From an uncultured Pseudomonadota bacterium (GTDB taxonomy: Bacteria; Myxococcota_A; UBA796; GCA-2862545), in the NCBI GenBank assembly GCA_913061235.1, contig CAJXTB010000019.1, positions 1-64,000 on the forward strand: a stretch of 64,000 nucleotides of DNA. The letters run 5' to 3'. A program made the translations under genes and the position numbers. The stretch's first letter is position 1. Each line of letters starts with the position of its first letter. Positions 7,891 to 16,243 of the stretch are shown one piece after another. The notes under the pieces were generated by a model. That model searched no databases. It saw only the letters and a program-made list of their open reading frames with translations, and was not told where the DNA came from.

Positions 7891-8441
7891 GAGGCGCCAC
7901 GAAATGCGGAAAGACGACCGCGAATGGGCAGTAGCGACAGCTTACCGACCTCTGCAAAACGCTCGACCATCCGGTAGCCAATACGCGCCAAGTCGTGAAG
8001 TCCACGCAGACGAGCCAGCATAAACAGCAGCTCTTCGTCATCTGGGTTCTCGCGCCGTGCGGCTTCGAGCACTTCGATCGCTTCGCCGAACCGTTCGACA
8101 GCGCGCCCCACCAACCGCAGCTCCCGCTCGCGAACAATACGCCGGACGATTCCCCACACATCTGTGTCCGCGCTGTAGTGACGCTTCCGATCATCCAATT
8201 TTGCAGCGCGATGGACGAGACCCCACTGCCCCAGCTCGGCGAGCGCCATGGACACGGCACCTGCCGACAGGCTGGTCAACTCGGCAATTCTGTCCGCAGG
8301 CAATGGCCCGGGTGAAAGGTACAGCAAGGTCCAAATACGGCCCATAGATGCCTTGAATCCCCAAAACGAGATCAGCTCACCCATGGTCTCCGCAGCCAAA
8401 CCAATGGCTCGCGCACGGGCATGTTCAGGTGTGTCTGCCAC
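7887..8441 (-). CDS. GbsR/MarR-type transcriptional regulator
   Basis: This is a 184-residue winged-helix regulator. GRIWTLLYLSPGPLPADRIA followed by LTSLSAGAVSMALAELGQWGLVHR is the GbsR-type winged helix (roughly residues 30-80), and a helical C-terminal half follows with a RRIVRERELRLVGRAVERF segment. GTG 8441 is chosen because GGGAGG lies 5 bases upstream and the frame above it is not protein-like. It is divergent from the polyprenyl synthase gene, with an AT-rich inverted repeat between them. A role in controlling the adjacent quinone genes is plausible but not shown. Confidence 0.85.
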   Translation of the reverse strand: MADTPEHARARAIGLAAETMGELISFWGFKASMGRIWTLLYLSPGPLPADRIAELTSLSAGAVSMALAELGQWGLVHRAAKLDDRKRHYSADTDVWGIVRRIVRERELRLVGRAVERFGEAIEVLEAARRENPDDEELLFMLARLRGLHDLARIGYRMVERFAEVGKLSLLPIRGRLSAFRGAS

Positions 8442-8487
8442 AGGACCTCCCGGCCTCCCTTCACACACCTGATGTCGCTTCGCATCA

Positions 8488-8515
8488 CTTTCTTCAAAAG
8501 AGATTGAAATGAAAG
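8488..8515. promoter_or_regulatory. AT-rich inverted repeat overlapping a putative promoter, candidate GbsR-like operator
   Basis: CTTTCTTCAA (8488-8497) and TTGAAATGAAAG (8504-8515) form an inverted repeat, with TTCAA/TTGAA exact around a 6-nt centre and CTTTC/GAAAG outside. The right arm provides TTGAAA, a good -35, with a weak -10 (TACCTG) 17 bases on at 8527-8532, reading toward the polyprenyl synthase gene. It is an AT-rich island in a GC-rich region between divergent genes, a normal place for a regulator site. Confidence 0.45.
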
Positions 8516-8552
8516 CCTTCCATGGATACCTGCCTGCCACACGGAGGCCGAC

Positions 8553-9593
8553 ATGAGCGTGTCTGCACAGACCCTGACTCTTCCTGGAGGCGTGGCAACA
8601 CGTCGCCGACCCGCTGGTTTGGCAGCGGGAGCGCCGTTGTCCGTCATCAACGGACCGGTAGCTGCCATGAAGTTGGTCTCGCCAGAACTCACCCAAGCCG
8701 AAGCTATGCTGCGCGAGCTGGTCATCTCGGACGTGGCCGCGGTGCCTACCGTCGCCGGGTACTTGGTCAACGCTGGCGGTAAGCGATTCCGTCCCGCGCT
8801 CACCGCCCTTGCAGCGCGCGTCATTGGGTACGACGGCGACGTCCTGTCGCTCATGTGCGCCGGCGAGATGCTTCACATTGGCTCACTCCTACACGACGAC
8901 GTTGTGGACGGGGGTACCGAACGCCGCGGACGCCCGGCAGCGCACACCGTCTGGGGAAATCCGGTCGCCGTGCTCTCCGGAGACTTCTGCCTGGCCCGCT
9001 CGGTGCTGCTCGCCGCTGAAGCCGGCGGACACCGCGTTGTCACCGAGCTCGGTCATGCCGTCACCCGCATGGCCGAAGGTGAGGTCCTGCAGCTGCAGCG
9101 CGCTCACGACCTATCGACCGACCTCGACGGCTACTTGGACGTCATTGAACGCAAGAGCGCGGCCCTCATTGCCTGGTGCGCCGCCGCACCTGCATGGGCG
9201 AGCGGAGATGAACGCACAGCCACTGCCTTGGCGCGCTTCGGCCGCCGCGCGGGTGTCGCTTTTCAAGTGACAGACGACGTTCTCGACTTCCATAGCGGAA
9301 CCGGAAAGGTACCAGGCGCAGACGTCCGAGAAGGCAAGATCACCTTGCCGCTGTTGTTCGCCTTTGAGGCTGACCCCACCCTTCGCGACCGAGTTGCCGA
9401 AGGTGTTGGCAATGCGGACGCCACCCCGGCTCTGCTCGAAGCAATCCGTGCGACGGGCGCACTCGACCGAGCGCTCGCCTATGCAGACACCCTCGTCAAC
9501 GAAGCTATCGAGGGGCTCACCGACCTCCCGGACGGTCCGGGCAAGGATGCCCTAGCAATGCTTGGACGCACCTTGGTGGACCGCGCCACATGA
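8553..9593 (+). CDS. Polyprenyl diphosphate synthase (quinone side chain)
   Basis: This is a 346-residue all-helical isoprenyl chain elongase. GGKRFRPAL is the conserved IPP-binding region, the first Asp-rich motif is LLHDDVVDGGTERRGRP (DDxxD), and the second is FQVTDDVLDF. These residues bind Mg2+-diphosphate and allow sequential addition of IPP to an allylic primer. The family includes heptaprenyl, octaprenyl and solanesyl synthases, and chain length cannot be read reliably here. ATG 8553 has GGAGG 7 bases upstream. The stop overlaps the ubiX start (ATGA), and the gene opens the menaquinone cluster, which fits production of the isoprenoid tail used by MqnP. Confidence 0.9.
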   Translation: MSVSAQTLTLPGGVATRRRPAGLAAGAPLSVINGPVAAMKLVSPELTQAEAMLRELVISDVAAVPTVAGYLVNAGGKRFRPALTALAARVIGYDGDVLSLMCAGEMLHIGSLLHDDVVDGGTERRGRPAAHTVWGNPVAVLSGDFCLARSVLLAAEAGGHRVVTELGHAVTRMAEGEVLQLQRAHDLSTDLDGYLDVIERKSAALIAWCAAAPAWASGDERTATALARFGRRAGVAFQVTDDVLDFHSGTGKVPGADVREGKITLPLLFAFEADPTLRDRVAEGVGNADATPALLEAIRATGALDRALAYADTLVNEAIEGLTDLPDGPGKDALAMLGRTLVDRAT

Positions 9594-10174
9594 CCAAGCG
9601 ACTCATCATTGGCGTGAGTGGCGCCTCCGGCGCGCCGTATGCCGAGCGCCTACTCTCCTTCTTGAAGCACCACCAGCAGGAGCTTGACCTCGACGTCCAC
9701 GTTGTCTTCTCAAAGATGGGCAAGCTGGTGTGGCGCGAAGAAGTCGGCACGGACCCGGCAGATTTTGGCTTTCCTATCTTTGGCTCGGGAGACTTCACCG
9801 CTCCCATGGCCTCAGGAAGCGCGCGCTTCGACGCCATGGCCGTCGTCCCATGCAGTGCGGGTTCACTGGCCAGAATCGCTCATGGTGTCAGCGCCGACCT
9901 CGTAGGTCGCGCTGCCGACGTCATGCTCAAGGAGCGACGCCCGCTCATTCTGGTTCTACGCGAGAGTCCCTACAGCCTGGTTCAGCTGCGCAACATGGTT
10001 GCCGTTGCCGAAGCCGGCGCCTTGGTCATGCCCGCATCCCCCAGTTTCTACAGCAAGCCCGACGGAATGACTGCCTTCTTGGACACCGTCACTGCCCGCA
10101 TCCTAGACCAGCTCGGAATCGACAATACGTTGATGACGCGCTGGGCTGGGCTTCATCGAAAGGAGAACACATGA
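9590..10174 (+). CDS. ubiX: UbiX-type flavin prenyltransferase
   Basis: This is a 194-residue protein of the UbiX/Pad1 flavoprotein family, which joins dimethylallyl phosphate to reduced FMN to make prenyl-FMN, the cofactor of UbiD decarboxylases. GVSGASGAPYAERLL is the N-terminal FMN-phosphate loop, VVPCSAGSLARIAHGVSADL is the central conserved segment, and RRPLILVLRESPYS is the signature near the C-terminal half. It overlaps the preceding and following genes by 4 bases each. In futalosine pathways a UbiX/UbiD pair acts in late decarboxylation; no UbiD homologue is in this window. Confidence 0.92.
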   Translation: MTKRLIIGVSGASGAPYAERLLSFLKHHQQELDLDVHVVFSKMGKLVWREEVGTDPADFGFPIFGSGDFTAPMASGSARFDAMAVVPCSAGSLARIAHGVSADLVGRAADVMLKERRPLILVLRESPYSLVQLRNMVAVAEAGALVMPASPSFYSKPDGMTAFLDTVTARILDQLGIDNTLMTRWAGLHRKENT

Positions 10175-11313
10175 GTCTCGCCACGATTGAACCTGCCCTT
10201 CCCGCCATTGCGATGCGAGCCATCGAGCGTGCCGGCCTGACCGACATCGCCCACAAGGTCCTGCAAGGAGAGCGCTTGACCATGGCCGACGGCCAGCGTC
10301 TCTACCAGACGGCGGACTTGGCTGCTGTCGGCGCCCTGGCCAACTTCGTCCGCGAAAAACGGCACGGAGACCTGACCTACTTCAACCGCAACCAGCACAT
10401 CAACGCTACGAATGTCTGCGAAGCCACATGCATCTTCTGCAGCTTCAGTCGTTTGAAGACCGGCGACCCCAACGCGTACACCATGACTCTGAAGCAGGCC
10501 GTTCACCGCATTGAGCAGCTTCGCGACAGCTTCGTGACCGAAGTCCACATTGTCAATGGGCTGAACCCCGACCTCCCGTTCAGCTACTACACAGACCTGT
10601 TGCGAGCCATCAAAACAGAGCGGCCGGACCTGCACATCAAGGGCTTCACTGCCGTAGAGATCTTCTACTACAGCGGCAAGTACGGCATGACGTACGAAGA
10701 GGTCCTGGTTGCGCTGATGGATGCCGGCCTCGACTCACTTCCCGGCGGTGGCGCCGAGATCTTCCATCCACGGGCCCGTCGCAAGCTGTGTCACGACAAG
10801 GTGGATGCTGACGGCTGGATCGAGATTCACCGCGTTGCTCATGGTCTAGGCATGCGCACGAACGCGACCATGCTGTTCGGCTCTATCGAGACCATTGACG
10901 AACGCCTCGACCACATGCTTCGCCTACGCTCGCTACAAGACGAGACCGGCGGCTTTCAGACGTTCATCCCGCTCAAGTTCCACGCAGACAACAACGCGCT
11001 GCGCAACCTGCGGGAAGCAACTGGCTTTGACTGCCTGCGTACCCTCGCTATCAGCCGCTTGATGCTCGACAACTTCCCGCACATCAAGGCCTACTGGCCC
11101 ATGCTCGGTGTGGACTTGGCCCAGATGAGCCTGTCCTTCGGCGTCAACGACCTCGACGGCACGGTTCGCGAAGAGCGCATCTACCACATGGCCGGCGCCG
11201 ACACCCCGCAGGGCCTCACCCGTCCACAGCTGATTGCGCTGATTGAACGGTCAGGACGCATACCTGTGGAGCGGGACACGCTGTACCACGTGGCCGCAGA
11301 AGCCAGTCAGTAG
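10171..11313 (+). CDS. mqnE: Aminofutalosine synthase MqnE (radical SAM)
   Basis: This is a 380-residue radical SAM enzyme that joins the adenosyl moiety of SAM to the MqnA product to give 6-amino-6-deoxyfutalosine. The 4Fe-4S ligands are in CEATCIFCSF (CX3CX2C, about residues 88-95). NRNQHINATNVC just before, GLDSLPGGGAEIF in the middle, and IKAYWPMLGVDLAQMSLSFG near the end are hallmarks of the MqnE/MqnC group; the GGAEIF form and the NATNVC segment favour MqnE. AAAGGAG lies 6 bases before ATG 10171, and the start overlaps the ubiX stop. It is part of the futalosine menaquinone cluster. Confidence 0.92.
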   Translation: MSLATIEPALPAIAMRAIERAGLTDIAHKVLQGERLTMADGQRLYQTADLAAVGALANFVREKRHGDLTYFNRNQHINATNVCEATCIFCSFSRLKTGDPNAYTMTLKQAVHRIEQLRDSFVTEVHIVNGLNPDLPFSYYTDLLRAIKTERPDLHIKGFTAVEIFYYSGKYGMTYEEVLVALMDAGLDSLPGGGAEIFHPRARRKLCHDKVDADGWIEIHRVAHGLGMRTNATMLFGSIETIDERLDHMLRLRSLQDETGGFQTFIPLKFHADNNALRNLREATGFDCLRTLAISRLMLDNFPHIKAYWPMLGVDLAQMSLSFGVNDLDGTVREERIYHMAGADTPQGLTRPQLIALIERSGRIPVERDTLYHVAAEASQ

Positions 11314-11356
11314 GCTGTGAGCAGCCTGTTGTGAGCTGTGAGAACTCGGAGGGTCG

Positions 11357-11530
11357 AGATGTCAGATGTCAGATGTCAGATGTCAGAGCAGGGACCGCAA
11401 GCGGCCCCGGCGTTTCATCCAGTGTTTTGGCAACTCACGACGCAGAATGTTCGGCTACCACTCTCTGAATCTCCCAAGGCGCACCCGGCGCAAGCCGGTT
11501 GTTCTGACCTCTGACCTCTGACCTCTGACA
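11357..11530. repeat. Paired inverted arrays of heptanucleotide repeats in the mqnE-mqnA gap
   Basis: Four copies of AGATGTC run from 11357 to 11384. Three copies of TCTGACC plus TCTGACA run from 11503 to 11530. The second array is essentially the reverse complement of the first, so a transcript could pair them over about 28 nt with a ~118-nt loop. The 320-bp gap (11314-11634) has no convincing gene. The spacer between the arrays includes a small GCACCCGGCGCAAGCCGG stretch. The gap may contain a terminator/promoter or an expanded short tandem repeat element. Confidence 0.65.
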
Positions 11531-11634
11531 TCCGAACCACGGCAAACCTCCAGAGCGCGACTCGAGCAACGGCCAATCTACGAAACGCGACTCCAAACCG
11601 CCCCAGAACTCCATGACACCACGGACCCCAAATC

Positions 11635-13116
11635 ATGAAGAAAATCGCCACCGTTGGATATGTCAACGCCATCCCGCTCACCGCAAAGCTGGACCGCGAG
11701 CGCTACGAGGTCATTGCTGACGTCCCCGCAAACATTGCCAAGCAGCTCACAGACCGAGTCGTTGACGTTGCCCTGGTGCCCGTCGCCACCGTGCTCGCAA
11801 ATCCCGAGCTGCGCATTGTTCCAGGACAAGCCATTGGCGCCGATGGTGCCGTCACCAGCGTGCTTCTTGTGGCTGAGACCGAGCCCGAAGAGTGGACCGA
11901 GCTGTGCCTAGACGGCGAGAGCCGAACCAGCGCCATGCTCACCCGCACCCTGCTCACCGGTCCGTTCGGCAAGCGCTTGCGAGAGGACTTGGTGGTCCGC
12001 GAGATTCCCGCCGGAACCGCCCGCGACACCGCCAGCGGAACCATCGCCAGTCTGGTCATCGGTGACGCTGCCCGTGAGCTTCCCGACCGCCTGACCGTTC
12101 GTCTGGACCTCGGTCAGCTGTGGAAAGACTGGACCAAGCTTCCGTTCGTCTTTGCCGTCTGGGCCGCCTACGACGGTCTCGACCCGCAGGTTCGCCAAGA
12201 CCTCCGCAACGCCGCCATTACCGGCCTTGCCGAACGCGCCGACCTCGTCATTCCCGAAGACGTCGACTACGTGACCAACGCGATTCGTTACGACTTCGAC
12301 GACCGTGCACTGATGGGCCTGCGACGCTTTGCCGCCCTTGCCGAGCGCGCTGGCCTCATCGACAACGGCCACGTCAACCTGTTCGGTCCGACCTACGAGA
12401 CCATCCCGGCGAAAGCGGATGTCGACGGACTGCTCCTGGCATTGCTAGACGGCGAAGAGGTTGATGTCGACGGGCTGACCACGCTGCTCGAACACGGGCC
12501 TGTTGCCGTTCTCGGACTCGCAGCCGACCTCAAGCGACGCGAGACCGACACGTCCAACACCGTCCGCTACGTTGTCAGCGACACCGCACCCGACACCATT
12601 CAAGCAGCCGACCTACGCGACGCCGACGTGCGAAAAGCCCTGATGGCGCAGAGCTATCGCGGTGACCTGGCATGCCTGTATGTATCGGTAGGCGCACTGG
12701 ACACGCCGAACGACCGGGCATCACTCTTGGTCATCCTGCGGGACCTGCTGGCTCGATGTCCGAAGACGGTTGCCCTGGCCCCTGTGCCCATCGCAGGCCC
12801 AACGGTCGTGGACCACACCGCCAGCGACGCACTGCGCTTTACTGCGGTCGCCCGCCTCTTCCTGGACATTCCGCTGCTCGCAGCCCCCCTCGGCAGCTAC
12901 CACATGGACGTCCTACAGACGCGCCTGCGCATGGGCTGTGCCGCGATTGTTCCGGTGAGTGAGGACCAAGTAGACGACGTAGAGCGACACATCCGAGAGG
13001 CAGGTCTGATCGCCGTGCCATGCGACGAGAACTTCGAGCCCTCCGGTGACGCAAAGACAGATGGCGCCGCAATTTTCCGCCGGCAGCCGTGGGCACGCGT
13101 TGGGCCACCAGTCTAG
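11635..13116 (+). CDS. mqnA: MqnA (chorismate dehydratase) fused to a degenerate MqnE/MqnC-like domain
   Basis: The product has 493 residues; stand-alone MqnA is usually around 270-290. Residues 1 to about 260 carry the MqnA pattern: GYVNAIPL, VDVALVPVATVL, GADGAVTSVLLVAE, SRTSAMLTRTLL, ASLVIGDAAR and DLGQLWKDWTKLPFVFAVWA. It should dehydrate chorismate to 3-enolpyruvylbenzoate. Residues about 263-493 resemble the N- and C-terminal parts of MqnE/MqnC (LLEHGPVAVLGLAADLKRR; FTAVARLFLDIPLLAAPLGS; VERHIREAGLIAVPCDENF) but lack the CX3CX2C cluster motif and much of the barrel. The extra domain therefore cannot do radical SAM chemistry. It may be a scaffold or docking module. Confidence 0.85.
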   Translation: MKKIATVGYVNAIPLTAKLDRERYEVIADVPANIAKQLTDRVVDVALVPVATVLANPELRIVPGQAIGADGAVTSVLLVAETEPEEWTELCLDGESRTSAMLTRTLLTGPFGKRLREDLVVREIPAGTARDTASGTIASLVIGDAARELPDRLTVRLDLGQLWKDWTKLPFVFAVWAAYDGLDPQVRQDLRNAAITGLAERADLVIPEDVDYVTNAIRYDFDDRALMGLRRFAALAERAGLIDNGHVNLFGPTYETIPAKADVDGLLLALLDGEEVDVDGLTTLLEHGPVAVLGLAADLKRRETDTSNTVRYVVSDTAPDTIQAADLRDADVRKALMAQSYRGDLACLYVSVGALDTPNDRASLLVILRDLLARCPKTVALAPVPIAGPTVVDHTASDALRFTAVARLFLDIPLLAAPLGSYHMDVLQTRLRMGCAAIVPVSEDQVDDVERHIREAGLIAVPCDENFEPSGDAKTDGAAIFRRQPWARVGPPV

Positions 13117-13173
13117 CATTCAAAGGACCGGAGCACACATGTCCATCACCGCATCAACGCTGTACACCCACGC

Positions 13174-14313
13174 ATGAAAACCCTCCGCGCCACAGGTGTC
13201 TGGACGGAACGTGGTCTGCTGCCCGACCACACGGTCGTGGTCGGTGATGACGGCGTGATTGCCGATGTCCGACCTGCCATTGCCTCCGACGGCCCCGCAG
13301 CAGATGGCTGGCTGGTGCCCGGCCTGGTCAATGCTCACACACACATCGAGCGGACCGGTCCCATGGCCGCCGGCGGAAACGGGCTTGCGGCCTGGGTAGA
13401 CGCATCGGTCGGTCCCGAAGGCGACGCTGACGCCGGGGCTTCAGAGCTTCATGCCGCTGGAACCGCCGTAGTCAGCGACATCTCGAACAGTGGAGACACC
13501 GGAGAGTCGCTCGCTGCGGCCAACATCACCGGGGTCATCCAATACGAGCTTCTCGGCCATGACCCCACTCGGGTTCGCGAGGCCCTTCGCTTCATTGACG
13601 CCTTCCGCGCAACAGGCCCGCTGGCCATCCGGCCCACAGCCCACGGACCGCACAGCACAGCACCCGCGGTGCTCACCGCATCCATGAGGGCGCCCTCTCC
13701 GCATCCGGCGTCCATCCACGTGGCCGAGCATCGCGACGAATCCGACTATTTGCTAGATGGTAGCGGCCCCTTCGCAAAGCTGCTCGCCAAGTGGGGAGTC
13801 GACACCAGCCGCTTCACACCGCCCGGCACCTCGGCTATCCAATACCTGGCTGCCCTTGATTTGTTGGGTCCCATGACCCTCGCCGTGCACTGTGTGGATA
13901 CCGACATGGCGGACATGGAAGCGCTCGTTGAGAGTAGGACTCCCATCTGCGTCTGCCCACGCAGTTCCCTGCACATCGGCGGAGAGTTCGCAGACATCAA
14001 GACCCTGCTAAAGACCGGTGCCACCGTTGTTCTCGGCACAGACGGTCGTGGGTCGTCGCCAGATCTAGACATCCTCGGAGAGTTCCAAGCGTTGTACGAC
14101 GCCGCTCCGCTCCTACCGCTGACGTGGGCCCTCGCGGCCTGCACACACATCGCCGCAGACGCCCTCGGATTCCCGACCTACGGCCGACTTCGAGCCGGCA
14201 TGGCTCCCGGCGTGTTGCTTTTGCACGGGATTCGACGACCAAGCGACCTCGCCACACCGCCTTCACGTGAGTGGCTGGTGCAACCCGGCGTTTCTGCTGG
14301 AGTCTTCTCATGA
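13174..14313 (+). CDS. mqnX: Metal-dependent amidohydrolase, probable aminofutalosine deaminase
   Basis: This is a 379-residue amidohydrolase. VPGLVNAHTHIERTG contains the HxH metal pair, TAHGPHS and HVAEHRDES supply further His residues, HCVDTD is in the middle, and LGTDGRGSSPDLDI carries the catalytic Asp. The family deaminates purine-type rings. In futalosine clusters lacking the MTAN route, the related MqnX converts aminofutalosine to futalosine, and the placement between mqnA and mqnP supports this. ATG 13174 begins directly with the N-terminal beta strand; the ribosome-binding site is weak. The stop overlaps the mqnP start by 4 bases. The substrate is inferred from context. Confidence 0.82.
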   Translation: MKTLRATGVWTERGLLPDHTVVVGDDGVIADVRPAIASDGPAADGWLVPGLVNAHTHIERTGPMAAGGNGLAAWVDASVGPEGDADAGASELHAAGTAVVSDISNSGDTGESLAAANITGVIQYELLGHDPTRVREALRFIDAFRATGPLAIRPTAHGPHSTAPAVLTASMRAPSPHPASIHVAEHRDESDYLLDGSGPFAKLLAKWGVDTSRFTPPGTSAIQYLAALDLLGPMTLAVHCVDTDMADMEALVESRTPICVCPRSSLHIGGEFADIKTLLKTGATVVLGTDGRGSSPDLDILGEFQALYDAAPLLPLTWALAACTHIAADALGFPTYGRLRAGMAPGVLLLHGIRRPSDLATPPSREWLVQPGVSAGVFS

Positions 14314-15167
14314 ATGCAGTCGTCACCTATGGCCGCATGGTCAAGCTCTCGCACACCATCTTCGCGCTGCCCTTCGCCCTGGCGAGCGGCTGGCTGGCCT
14401 GGCGACATGTAGACGTGCCAGCCATCTCCTGGCTCTGGGTTGTGGTGTGCATGGTCGGCGCACGGTCGAGTGCCATGGGCTTCAACCGAATCGTGGACCG
14501 CGACATTGATGCGGCCAACCCACGCACAGTCACCCGCGAGATTCCATCGGGTCAGATCAGCCTCGGTGCCGCCTGGGCCTTCACCCTGCTCTCCGCAGCC
14601 ATATTTGTTGTTGGCGCTGGATTTCTCGGCAGTCTAACCCTGTACTTGTCGCCTATCGCTCTGGCCGTGGTGTGGGGGTACTCGCTGTGCAAGCGCTTCA
14701 CCTCCATGGCGCACATCGTATTGGGGCTTGCCCTGGCCTTGGCACCTACCGCCGTGTGGATTTCGTTCACCCAATCATACGCAGTCGCTCCCCTTCTGCT
14801 GTCCCTCGCCGTAGGCACCTGGGTCGCTGGCTTCGACATCATCTACAGCTGCCAAGATGCGGACTTTGACCGTGAACGCGGCCTGCACTCCATTCCGGCG
14901 CGGCTGGGCGTCAAGGGCGCGCTCATTGTGTCGGCCCTGCTTCACGTGGCGACCATCGGATGCCTCGCCGCCCTGCCCTTCGTAGAGCCTATGGGCCCCA
15001 GCTACTGGGTTGGCGTGGTGCTGATTGCAGGAGTGCTCATCTACGAGCACGCCATTGTGACCCCAACGGACCTGTCACGCATCAACAAGGCCTTCTTCGA
15101 CCTCAACGGGTACATCTCGCTCGTGTTTCTCGCCGCCGTGGCTCTGTCTGGGTTCACAATGTCCTAA
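14310..15167 (+). CDS. mqnP: UbiA-family prenyltransferase, probable MqnP
   Basis: This is a 285-residue integral membrane protein with about eight or nine helices. The first Asp-rich motif NRIVDRDIDAANPRT and the second DIIYSCQDADFDRERGLHSI are those of UbiA prenyltransferases, which bind Mg-polyprenyl diphosphate. KLSHTIFALPFAL near the N terminus is typical of the UbiA/MqnP group. It should attach the polyprenyl tail to the 1,4-dihydroxy-6-naphthoate-derived ring in the inner membrane. ATG 14310 overlaps the upstream stop and has GGAG about 8 bases before it; the frame above it is part of the amidohydrolase region. Confidence 0.88.
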   Translation: MNAVVTYGRMVKLSHTIFALPFALASGWLAWRHVDVPAISWLWVVVCMVGARSSAMGFNRIVDRDIDAANPRTVTREIPSGQISLGAAWAFTLLSAAIFVVGAGFLGSLTLYLSPIALAVVWGYSLCKRFTSMAHIVLGLALALAPTAVWISFTQSYAVAPLLLSLAVGTWVAGFDIIYSCQDADFDRERGLHSIPARLGVKGALIVSALLHVATIGCLAALPFVEPMGPSYWVGVVLIAGVLIYEHAIVTPTDLSRINKAFFDLNGYISLVFLAAVALSGFTMS

Positions 15168-15215
15168 ACCGCACCGTTCGGCGTCCCGATGCACCTGGTG
15201 AACCCCCGGTGCACC

Positions 15216-15683
15216 ATGCGACGTCTCGCCATCTTCCTTGCTCTTCTCGCTCCCACCGTTGGCCTTGCCGCGGACAGCCACAGCTTGGAAATCCACATTG
15301 AGCCCAGCATGGGCGTTCAGGTGGATGCCACGCCCCAGACCCTGCGTTTCCCTGCTGCAGCGCCTGGAATGGCCCTCGACGAGACCACCGCAACTGCGTC
15401 CACCTCGATTGGGTACACACTAGACGACCAACGAGCTCTCATGGTCGAGGTAGACCGCGACCCCTACCTGGAAGGCGGCTTGTCCATCGTTGCACGCGCC
15501 CAAGGTTCGAACTGCGGAGACCCCATAGACGTAGATCTGACCACGTTCCCACAGCCCCTGATCGAACGTACAGGTACGGGCGTCTGCGCAGAGCAAATCA
15601 CCGTGGACTACGAAGGAACCGTCGAAGATAGCGTGCGTCTGCACCATGACTACTACACCGTGGTGACGTACACAGTGCTGTGA
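15216..15683 (+). CDS. Small exported beta-sandwich-like protein A (possible fibre subunit)
   Basis: The product has 155 residues, with a signal peptide MRRLAIFLALLAPTVGLA. The mature part starts DSHSLEIHIEPSMGVQV and is rich in beta strands, with two Cys about 30 residues apart (SNCGDP and GVCAEQ) and a C-terminal alternating strand YYTVVTYTVL. It shares the DSHS N terminus, spacing, Cys pair and ending with the next gene, so the two are paralogues. The shape recalls WxL-like or pilin-type subunits, but no WxL motif is present. ATG 15216 is chosen over 15189 because the signal peptide begins there. Function is inferred from the chaperone/usher-like neighbours. Confidence 0.7.
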   Translation: MRRLAIFLALLAPTVGLAADSHSLEIHIEPSMGVQVDATPQTLRFPAAAPGMALDETTATASTSIGYTLDDQRALMVEVDRDPYLEGGLSIVARAQGSNCGDPIDVDLTTFPQPLIERTGTGVCAEQITVDYEGTVEDSVRLHHDYYTVVTYTVL

Positions 15684-15754
15684 CACTCACTGACGGTAGC
15701 GGAATCACAAATCCTCATGCTACATTCCCCGGACATCCAAAGAGGGGAAGACAC

Positions 15755-16243
15755 ATGCTTCGCTACGGAATCGCGCTTGCCGCGACCATGATTTCAACGA
15801 GCGCCTTTGCTCAGGACAGCCACTCGATCGATCTTCAGGTTGAGTCGTCGTCGTCCGTCGCCGTTAGCGGCTCCGTCAGCTTTGCATGGAATGCGCCACT
15901 GCCTGGCCAGCCCTACTCGACCAGTCCAGACGGCTTGAACTCTACCTCGGTGACTCTCGACTACACGTCGGATGGCGCCAGCGGTGGCATCGAAGCAACG
16001 TCTGACACTGACTTCGAGACCAGCTGGGGCATTAGCGTGACAGTCGACTCCACCAGCGCCACCTGCGGTTTCGGGAACTCTCTCGTGAACCTCGGCGCGG
16101 GTTCCAACCAGATCATTAGCTTCAGCGGTGGTACCTGCTCTGAGAGCGCGAGTCTCGAATACTCAGCTGAGATCTCCAACCCCAGCATCTTCTCCGCTAT
16201 GAACAGCGGCGCCATCGCCACCATTACCTACACGATGTTCTAG
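15755..16243 (+). CDS. Small exported beta-sandwich-like protein B (possible fibre subunit)
   Basis: The product has 162 residues. MLRYGIALAATMISTSAFA is a signal peptide, and GAGGGGAAG precedes ATG 15755 at good spacing. The mature protein begins DSHSIDLQVESSSSVAV, has two Cys (TCGFGN, GTCSES) and ends AIATITYTMF, in parallel with protein A. It is Ser/Thr/Gly-rich and acidic, as is common for polymerised surface subunits. The next gene starts directly after its stop. A structural role on the surface is an inference from the operon; no enzyme motif is present. Confidence 0.72.
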   Translation: MLRYGIALAATMISTSAFAQDSHSIDLQVESSSSVAVSGSVSFAWNAPLPGQPYSTSPDGLNSTSVTLDYTSDGASGGIEATSDTDFETSWGISVTVDSTSATCGFGNSLVNLGAGSNQIISFSGGTCSESASLEYSAEISNPSIFSAMNSGAIATITYTMF

